A program made the position numbers and the translations under genes. This document shows positions 6,770 through 12,103 of a stretch of 14,489 nucleotides of DNA, piece after piece. Origin of the DNA: an uncultured Clostridia bacterium (GTDB taxonomy: Bacteria > Bacillota > Clostridia > Oscillospirales > Oscillospiraceae); contig CAMDZY010000024.1 of the NCBI GenBank assembly GCA_945910975.1, positions 1 through 14,489 of the forward strand, written 5' to 3'. The notes beneath the pieces are model-generated. The model was not told the DNA's origin. It did not search any database and saw only the letters and a list, made by a program, of their open reading frames with translations. Each line of letters begins with the position of its first letter. The first letter of the stretch is position 1.

Positions 6770-7606
6770 CGCTTGCAGGTGCGCCGGTGTTGTGCCGCAG
6801 CAGCCGCCGACGATCGTGGCGCCCGCTTGCAGCACGTCCTGCATCTGCGCGGCAAACTCTGCCGGCGTCATGGCATAATGCGCCACACCGTCGGCCAAAA
6901 TTTCCGGCATCCCGGCGTTTGGCTTGGCAACGACCGGCACGTTGACGGCATTTGCAATGTTTTGCACAATGCTGACCACCCCGACCGGCCCGCATGAGCA
7001 GTTGACGCCCACGGCAGCCGCACCCATCTGGGCAAGCATGGCGCAGGTTTCCACGCCGTCGTCGCCGTAATAGGTTCGGCCGTCGGCCTCCACGGTCAAG
7101 GTGCATATCACCGGCAATCGGCAGATACTGTGGATGGCTTCAAGCGCCAGCACCGTTTCGGTGCTGCCCAGCATGGTTTCCACCACAAACAAATCCACGC
7201 CGGCATCCAACAGAGCCTGTGCTTGTTCGACATAGATCGAAAAAATTTGGGTGTCCGGCAGATCGCGTCTGCCAAGCGTGGTCATATCGCCTGCCACCTT
7301 TGCACGTCCCCCTGCCGCCTGACGGCTGAGCGCAACCAACTGCCGATTGATGGCACGAAGCTGCTCTGCTTCACCGTGCATGGAAAGGTAGTGTGCGTTG
7401 GCGGTAAAGGTTGGTGCGTATAAAATTTGGCAGCCTGCCCTTCCATAATCGCGCTGCAAGGCTAAAATGACATTGGGATGCTCTAAAATCCAGCGCTCGG
7501 CGCACACCCCGCGCGGCATCCCCGCTGCCATCAGGTTGGAACCGGTCGCGCCGTCGAGCAAGATCGTGCCTTCGCGCGTCATGGCTCGAAATTCTTCTGT
7601 CGTCAT
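6746..7606 (-). CDS. homocysteine S-methyltransferase domain protein (MetH N-terminal type)
   Basis: This family transfers a methyl group to homocysteine, giving methionine, through a zinc-activated thiolate. The 286 residues are a single TIM-barrel module: GATGSNL near the N-terminus, PTFTANAHYL, VVETM, and the three zinc-ligand cysteines C203 (GVNCS) and C269-C270 (GGCCGTTP). There is no pterin-binding, cobalamin or activation domain, so it is either a stand-alone methyltransferase (S-methylmethionine/MmuM-like or BhmT-like) or the homocysteine half of a split methionine synthase whose partners lie elsewhere. The methyl donor cannot be told from sequence. ATG is preceded by a GGCGGTG-like site and a good promoter. 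It sits opposite folA and next to thyA, a one-carbon neighbourhood, although transcribed separately. Confidence 0.88.
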   Translation of the reverse strand: MTTEEFRAMTREGTILLDGATGSNLMAAGMPRGVCAERWILEHPNVILALQRDYGRAGCQILYAPTFTANAHYLSMHGEAEQLRAINRQLVALSRQAAGGRAKVAGDMTTLGRRDLPDTQIFSIYVEQAQALLDAGVDLFVVETMLGSTETVLALEAIHSICRLPVICTLTVEADGRTYYGDDGVETCAMLAQMGAAAVGVNCSCGPVGVVSIVQNIANAVNVPVVAKPNAGMPEILADGVAHYAMTPAEFAAQMQDVLQAGATIVGGCCGTTPAHLQALSERLGR

Positions 7607-7628
7607 GCTTTCACCGCCTTTTCCTATT

Positions 7629-7657
7629 ATTATAACCCAACAGACAAAAAATTACAA
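7629..7657 (-). promoter_or_regulatory. sigma-A promoter of the homocysteine methyltransferase gene
   Basis: On the minus strand TTGTAA (7652-7657) and a perfect TATAAT (7629-7634) are 17 nt apart, about 23 bp before the ATG. The same AT-rich box read on the plus strand gives only a weak promoter for the M29 gene (TTTCAC 7609-7614, 16 nt, TATAAC 7631-7636). Confidence 0.8.
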
Positions 7658-7660
7658 GTA

Positions 7661-7677
7661 CCGCAAACCGCTTGCGG
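7661..7677 (+). other. small hairpin in the leader of the M29 aminopeptidase gene
   Basis: CCGCAA (7661-7666) and TTGCGG (7672-7677) form a 6-bp stem with a 5-nt loop, ending 14 nt before the AAAGGA ribosome site. It could be a leader structure or half-sites of an operator between the two divergent genes. No T-run follows. Confidence 0.25.
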
Positions 7678-7704
7678 CTTGCGTGATTAGAAAGGAAACA
7701 ATCT

Positions 7705-8928
7705 ATGAAAAAAACAGAACTTCGTAAATATGCCCATTTGATTGCAAAATGCGGCGTCAACGTCCAAAAAGGGCAGGAGGTTTTCATCGTCGCCGGACTT
7801 GACCAGCCGGAATTTGTAAAAATGGTGGTGGAGGAATGCTACAAGCTGGGCGCAAAGCGCGTGATCGTTGACTGGGATTACCAGCCGCTTACCAAGCTGG
7901 ACGTTCGCTATCGCTCGCAGAAAAACCTCGGTACGCTTGCCAACTACGAAGAAGCGCGTTGGCAGCACTACGTGCAGGAAATTCCCTGCCGTATCTATCT
8001 TGACAGTGACGATCCCGACGGCTTAAAGGGCGTCAATCAGGAGAAAATGGCAAAGGCACAGCAGGCAAAGTATCCCATCATTAAAAAGTACCGCGATCAG
8101 ATTGAAAATCGCTATCAGTGGTGCATTGCCGCCGTTCCCGGCGCGGCATGGGCCAAGAAGCTGTTCCCCGAACTGCGCGTATCGCAGGCCATTGAAAAGC
8201 TGTGGGAAGCCATTCTGCAGACCAGTCGCGTATGGGACGATCCTGTCAAGGCATGGGAGGAACACAACGCCGATTTGGCACGCCGCTGTGACTATCTCAA
8301 CGCCCTTGGCATCACGCAGCTGCACTATACCGCCTCCAACGGCACCGATTTCACCGTTGGCATGATTCCCGAAGCGGAATTTAAGGGCGGCGGCGAAATG
8401 AGCCTGCAAAACATCTACTTCAACCCCAACATTCCCTCCGAGGAATGCTTCATCTCCCCCATGAAAGGACAGGCAGAGGGCATTGTCTATTCCACCAAGC
8501 CGCTAAGCTATCAGGGACAGCTGATCGACAACTTCTCCATCCGCTTCCATGAGGGAAAAGCCGTAGAATGGCACGCCGAAACCAACGAAGCCTTGCTCAC
8601 CAAGCTGCTTGAAATGGACGAGGGCAGCTGTTACCTTGGCGAATGTGCCTTGGTACCCTATGACAGCCCCATTCAAAACTCCGGTCTGCTGTTCTACAAC
8701 ACGCTGTTCGATGAAAACGCCGCCTGCCATCTGGCGCTGGGCATGGGCTTTGCCGACACCATCCGCAATTTTGAGAATTATACGCTCGACGAATGCCGCG
8801 CGATGGGCGTCAATGACTCCATGGTGCACGAGGACTTCATGATCGGCTCCGCCGACCTGAACATCGATGCCCAAACCCGCGACGGCCAAACCGTCCCCAT
8901 CTTCCGCAACGGCAACTGGGCATTTTAA
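7705..8928 (+). CDS. M29 family (AmpS/AmpT-like) metallo-aminopeptidase
   Basis: Family M29 enzymes are cytosolic two-metal aminopeptidases that remove N-terminal residues from peptides. The 407-residue length is typical. Aligning by spacing to Staphylococcus aureus AmpS (E253, E319, H348, H381, D383, from memory), the ligands here are E247 (NIPSEECF), E313 (YLGECALV), H342 (ACHLALGMGF), H375 and D377 (SMVHEDFMIGS); each interval matches. The position of AmpS Tyr355 is F349 here. The N-terminal half (1-200) is the family's alpha/beta domain. ATG follows AAAGGA (7691-7696) by 8 nt. Divergent from the homocysteine methyltransferase; only a weak plus-strand promoter is visible. A strong hairpin lies 25 bp after the stop. 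The peptide-uptake lipoprotein further right may supply substrates, but that link is speculative. Confidence 0.9.
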   Translation: MKKTELRKYAHLIAKCGVNVQKGQEVFIVAGLDQPEFVKMVVEECYKLGAKRVIVDWDYQPLTKLDVRYRSQKNLGTLANYEEARWQHYVQEIPCRIYLDSDDPDGLKGVNQEKMAKAQQAKYPIIKKYRDQIENRYQWCIAAVPGAAWAKKLFPELRVSQAIEKLWEAILQTSRVWDDPVKAWEEHNADLARRCDYLNALGITQLHYTASNGTDFTVGMIPEAEFKGGGEMSLQNIYFNPNIPSEECFISPMKGQAEGIVYSTKPLSYQGQLIDNFSIRFHEGKAVEWHAETNEALLTKLLEMDEGSCYLGECALVPYDSPIQNSGLLFYNTLFDENAACHLALGMGFADTIRNFENYTLDECRAMGVNDSMVHEDFMIGSADLNIDAQTRDGQTVPIFRNGNWAF

Positions 8929-8952
8929 CAATATACTTTCACGGCAATAAAA

Positions 8953-8993
8953 TTCCCGGCCAAAACAGGTGCTATGCCTGTTTTGGCCGGGAA
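8953..8993. terminator. 17-bp perfect hairpin between convergent genes
   Basis: Positions 8953-8969 and 8977-8993 pair perfectly over 17 bp with a 7-nt loop. On the minus strand the stem is followed by TTTTATTG, so it is a good intrinsic terminator for the secA-to-phosphatase operon, 63 bp after the phosphatase stop. On the plus strand it lies 25 bp after the M29 stop but has no T-tract, so action in that direction is weaker. Confidence 0.8.
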
Positions 8994-9055
8994 CCAGTCT
9001 GTTGAAAAACTTCGTTTTCCGACAATCATCCGCGCAGTTTCAAGGTGCATTTTTC
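8994..9055. other. short intergenic stretch with a minor A/T hairpin
   Basis: Between the strong hairpin and the phosphatase stop there is no gene. GAAAA (9004-9008) and TTTTC (9015-9019) can form a small stem. The sequence looks like a dispersed intergenic motif, but I cannot test copy number from one window. Confidence 0.25.
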
Positions 9056-9697
9056 TCATTCCTCCGCCCGGAATATTTCCGCCAAGATGGGCGGCAATTG
9101 GTTTACCTTGTCGATGCGCCATTTGGCGTCCGGCACATCGCCGTAGCCGTAGGCGGCAAAGACAAACGGTACACCGGCTTTTGCGGCGGCGTTGGCATCG
9201 CCCTGCGTGTCGCCGATGTAGATTGCACGGTCTAAGCCGTTCCGCTGCATGACCAGCCGAATATTCTCCGCCTTGCCCATGCCGGTGCGGGCGGCGTTTT
9301 CATAATCGTCAAAATACTGCGCGGTATGATTGCCCTGGAAAAACGCCTCGATATAGCCAAGGCCGCAATTGCTGACAACCGACATATGATACTGCCCGTG
9401 CAGCTGTGCCAGCACGGCTTCCACGTCCTCAAACAGCTCGCCGCCATGTTCCGCCAACGGAATATTCTCCCATTCGCAGCAGCCGTTGATGATCTCCTCA
9501 CGCTGTGCCTTTTCCATCGTGGGAAACACAAACGCGGCGATTTCATCTAAAGTCTTGCCGCAATAGCTGCGCACATCGCTGCGGGTAAAGCGGCGCCGGA
9601 GGCCGTGCGCCTGCATATAGGCGTTCCACGCCTGATAAACCTGTAGGCTGGAATCCCAAAGCGTGCCGTCCAGATCCCATAAAATTCCCTGTTTCAT
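9056..9697 (-). CDS. HAD-superfamily phosphatase, phosphoglycolate-phosphatase-like
   Basis: HAD phosphatases hydrolyse small phosphorylated metabolites through an aspartyl-phosphate intermediate. The 213-residue protein has motif I DLDGT with nucleophile D8 and acid D10, an alpha-helical cap (about 18-85), motif II VVSN (S109), motif III K142 (GKAENI) and motif IV GDTQGD (162-167). It therefore belongs to the subfamily I Gph/PgmB-like group; the substrate is not predictable. The frame is open to 9817, but ATG at 9697 is chosen because motif I starts at residue 8 and GGGAGAA (9705-9711) lies 7 nt upstream, inside the end of the lipoprotein gene. Only 4 nt separate that gene's stop from this ATG, so it is the last gene of the secA operon, followed by a strong terminator. 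Confidence 0.9.
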   Translation of the reverse strand: MKQGILWDLDGTLWDSSLQVYQAWNAYMQAHGLRRRFTRSDVRSYCGKTLDEIAAFVFPTMEKAQREEIINGCCEWENIPLAEHGGELFEDVEAVLAQLHGQYHMSVVSNCGLGYIEAFFQGNHTAQYFDDYENAARTGMGKAENIRLVMQRNGLDRAIYIGDTQGDANAAAKAGVPFVFAAYGYGDVPDAKWRIDKVNQLPPILAEIFRAEE

Positions 9698-9701
9698 GCC
9701 A

Positions 9702-11294
9702 TTATTCTCCCGTATCTCCCGTGCCGTCCGGGGGCTGCTGTGAATCGTAGGCCTTGTTGGCATCCGACAAGGTGCGTCCGCCGGACACGTACAGCACGTT
9801 GTCGATGGCCGGGGCAATATAGTCCACGGTGTTCCGTGACATATATACCGCGTAGTTTTTAAACAGCACCGGACAGATTGACGCTTTATCCATCACATCG
9901 GTAAACAGTGCCTGATAGCCGCCGGAATTTTTCAGCGCGTCCATGCAAAGCTGAAGGGTGCCCGCATCCGCGATTCCGCCGTAATTCAAGCTGCCCTCGA
10001 GCGTGAAAAAGCAGCTGAGGTCAAAATTGGCGGGTAGCTTTACCTCGCCGTAATACATATCGTAGTTTCCGTTTTTCAGCGCATCCTGGTACGATTCATA
10101 ATCCAGCGAGCGGACATTGACAAAAAAGCCGAGCGTGCGGAGTGCAGCGGCGATATTCTGCGCCGCATTCACCCTTTCCGAATCCGTTGAGCAGACCAAA
10201 AATGTGCCCGGATTGTCCTGACTGTATTCCTGTCCGGAAGATAGCAGCGCCGCGCTGAATTTCTCCGGGTCATAGTCGTAGGTCTGCGCCAGCTCTGCAT
10301 CATAATAGGGCGAACAGGGTGAGCATGGCAGACTGGCAGGTTCGGCATAGCCGTCAAGCTCCTGGTTGATCAGCTGTGCGCGGTCAATGGCATATGTGAT
10401 GGCAGCGCGCAGCGTATCGTTGGCGCACAGTCCTGCGATGCGGTTAAAGCCGATGTACTGCATCACCGTTGTGCTGCAATCCCACACCCCATAATTGCAG
10501 TGATAGCCGGATGAGCCGGCGGCGTTGGGGTCGGTGCAGACCAAGTCGGTATCACCAAATTCAAACGCATCGCGGATCTCATTGGGCGACGCGGCCGCCA
10601 CCAGGGAAATGCTCGCCACATCCACCGCCGGCGCGTTTGGATGCCAATCGTCCGTGCAGCGCTGCAGCGTCTGGCCGGACACGGCATATGCGCCGGTGCC
10701 GGTTGGAATGTCCTGCTGCGTGGTATCGGATTTCACGATCGGCACATCCAGCACCAATGGCAGATTTTCCAGCGGCGTGTCCAGTGTCACCTCCACCGTG
10801 GCATCGTCCACCGCCTGTACGCCGCTCACATGGGAAAGGCGGCCGGCGTAAAATTTGCTGTCCTTTGCCGCGCGCAGAGATGCCGCAACATCCTCCGCAC
10901 GCAGTGCAGTGCCGTCGGAAAATTTGACGCCGGAAACGAGCGTGAAGCGGTAGGTCTGTAAATCATCGGACACACTGAAGGTGTCACACAGCACCGGCTC
11001 CGGTATAAAGTCGCTTGTAATTGTGAATAAACTGTCATATAAAAAGGTAAACAAGGTGCGGTTAGAGGTGCTTTTGCAGGTAAAGGGGTTGACCCCTTCC
11101 TCCGGCAACCAGGACACCGCAAAATCCTGCACAGGCGTCTGCTGTGTGTCCGCTTCCGCGCCGGACAGAACCTCCCGGTTCGTGCTTGCGGTGGCGTAAT
11201 AGGCGTTATCCTCCGCTTCCGGGTTGGAGCAGGCGCACAGCGCCAGCAGCATGGCTCCTGTCAGTACCCCCGCGCACAGGCGGTTGAATTTCAC
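9702..11294 (-). CDS. extracytoplasmic oligopeptide-type solute-binding lipoprotein (SBP_bac_5)
   Basis: This family captures peptides or other solutes outside the membrane for an ABC importer. The 530 residues begin with a lipoprotein signal (VKFNRL, hydrophobic core, LCAC), so Cys22 would be lipidated. A family-5 binding-protein domain follows, with typical blocks VSWLPEEGVNPFT, LVSGVKFSDGTALRAEDV (about 110-130), GTGAYAVSG, AITYAIDRAQLI and YDPEKFSAALL. The mature part carries 13 further cysteines, which is unusual for an exported binding protein. The GTG start (11292-11294) has AAGGAGG 10 nt upstream and overlaps the pgeF stop by 4 nt (GTGA); the frame extends to 11441 but without a ribosome site. 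No permease or ATPase gene lies in the operon, so it is an orphan binding protein. The ligand is unknown; peptides are a family-based guess. Confidence 0.88.
   Translation of the reverse strand: MKFNRLCAGVLTGAMLLALCACSNPEAEDNAYYATASTNREVLSGAEADTQQTPVQDFAVSWLPEEGVNPFTCKSTSNRTLFTFLYDSLFTITSDFIPEPVLCDTFSVSDDLQTYRFTLVSGVKFSDGTALRAEDVAASLRAAKDSKFYAGRLSHVSGVQAVDDATVEVTLDTPLENLPLVLDVPIVKSDTTQQDIPTGTGAYAVSGQTLQRCTDDWHPNAPAVDVASISLVAAASPNEIRDAFEFGDTDLVCTDPNAAGSSGYHCNYGVWDCSTTVMQYIGFNRIAGLCANDTLRAAITYAIDRAQLINQELDGYAEPASLPCSPCSPYYDAELAQTYDYDPEKFSAALLSSGQEYSQDNPGTFLVCSTDSERVNAAQNIAAALRTLGFFVNVRSLDYESYQDALKNGNYDMYYGEVKLPANFDLSCFFTLEGSLNYGGIADAGTLQLCMDALKNSGGYQALFTDVMDKASICPVLFKNYAVYMSRNTVDYIAPAIDNVLYVSGGRTLSDANKAYDSQQPPDGTGDTGE
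9705..9711 (-). promoter_or_regulatory. ribosome binding site of the HAD phosphatase gene
   Basis: GGGAGAA on the minus strand lies within the last codons of the lipoprotein gene, 7 nt before ATG at 9697-9695. It fixes the start and implies coupled translation. Confidence 0.7.
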
Positions 11295-12103
11295 GGTCTT
11301 GCTCCCTCCTTGTGCATGATAACAGCTGCAAGCGAGCCGCGCCGGTTGCCCACCTTGCGGTGACTCCAAAACCGGTCGGGCTGGCAGCAGGTGCAATCCT
11401 CGCTGACATCGATCTGCCGGACGCCTGCGCGTTGCAGCCACAGGCGGTTGATTCCCTTTAAATCCACATGGAATTTTGCGCCGGTTGGCCGAATAAACGC
11501 TTCTGCATCCGCGCCAACCGTTTGCAGCATCGCCTGCGGCACATCAGCATCGGTTTCAAAGCAGCACTGCCCAATGCATGGGCCGATTGCCGCCTGCAAG
11601 TCAGAAGGCTCCGTGCCGTAGGCTTGCCGCATGGCTTCCACTGCCTTGCAGACGATGCCCTGCGCCGTGCCTCGCCAGCCGGAATGCACGGCGGCGATTG
11701 CCCCTGTGACCGGGTCATGGAATAAAATGGGGGTACAGTCGGCCGAGAATACAACCAGTGCTACGCCCGGCTCGTTGGTCATCAGGCCGTCACGTTCGTC
11801 CGTCACTTCGCGGAACAAACCGTTGCCGCAGTCATTTTTTCCGACTTGTGCGACGATCGTACCGTGAAGCTGGCGGGTAAATACGGTCTGCTCCGGGCGA
11901 AAGCCAACGGCTTGCCCCAAAATCCGATAGTTTTCCACTACATTTTCTTTTTCATCCCCGCGGTGAACGCCCAAGTTCAGGCTAAACAGTTCCCCCCGGC
12001 TGACGCCGCCGTAGCGGGTGGAGAAGCCGTGGACAATGTCCCCTTGGAGCGCTTCGGCCGTCAGGTATTCCAGCGCGCCCACTTGATTTTTTACAAAACT
12101 CAT
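11291..12103 (-). CDS. pgeF: PgeF/YfiH family peptidoglycan editing factor (laccase domain)
   Basis: Members of this zinc-binding family (formerly polyphenol oxidase/laccase domain) act in E. coli as a hydrolase that removes wrongly incorporated L-Ser from UDP-MurNAc precursors; human FAMIN has purine nucleoside activities. The 270 residues show HGFSTRYGGVSRGEL (25-39), then ligands H80 (RQLHG), C123 (FSADCTPI) and H140 (AVHSGWRGT), and IGPCIGQCCFE (173-183). ATG overlaps the secA stop by 4 nt (ATGA), with GGGGA about 7 nt upstream, so translation is coupled to secA. The GTG of the lipoprotein gene overlaps its own stop. The family is certain; substrate in this organism is not. Adjacent cell-envelope genes agree with a peptidoglycan role. 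Confidence 0.93.
   Translation of the reverse strand: MSFVKNQVGALEYLTAEALQGDIVHGFSTRYGGVSRGELFSLNLGVHRGDEKENVVENYRILGQAVGFRPEQTVFTRQLHGTIVAQVGKNDCGNGLFREVTDERDGLMTNEPGVALVVFSADCTPILFHDPVTGAIAAVHSGWRGTAQGIVCKAVEAMRQAYGTEPSDLQAAIGPCIGQCCFETDADVPQAMLQTVGADAEAFIRPTGAKFHVDLKGINRLWLQRAGVRQIDVSEDCTCCQPDRFWSHRKVGNRRGSLAAVIMHKEGARP
11305..11311 (-). promoter_or_regulatory. ribosome binding site fixing the GTG start of the lipoprotein gene
   Basis: AAGGAGG on the minus strand precedes GTG by 10 nt and lies inside the 3' end of pgeF. A start here puts the lipoprotein signal at the very N-terminus, which settles the choice against the longer frame. Confidence 0.8.

Noticed and set aside
9698..9817. 40-residue N-terminal extension of the HAD phosphatase
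   Set aside because: It has a Pro/Arg/Cys-rich composition and lies inside the lipoprotein gene; ATG 9697 has a good ribosome site and places motif I at residue 8.
11295..11441. 49-residue N-terminal extension of the solute-binding lipoprotein
   Set aside because: It would bury the lipoprotein signal; GTG 11294 has AAGGAGG and the signal starts there.
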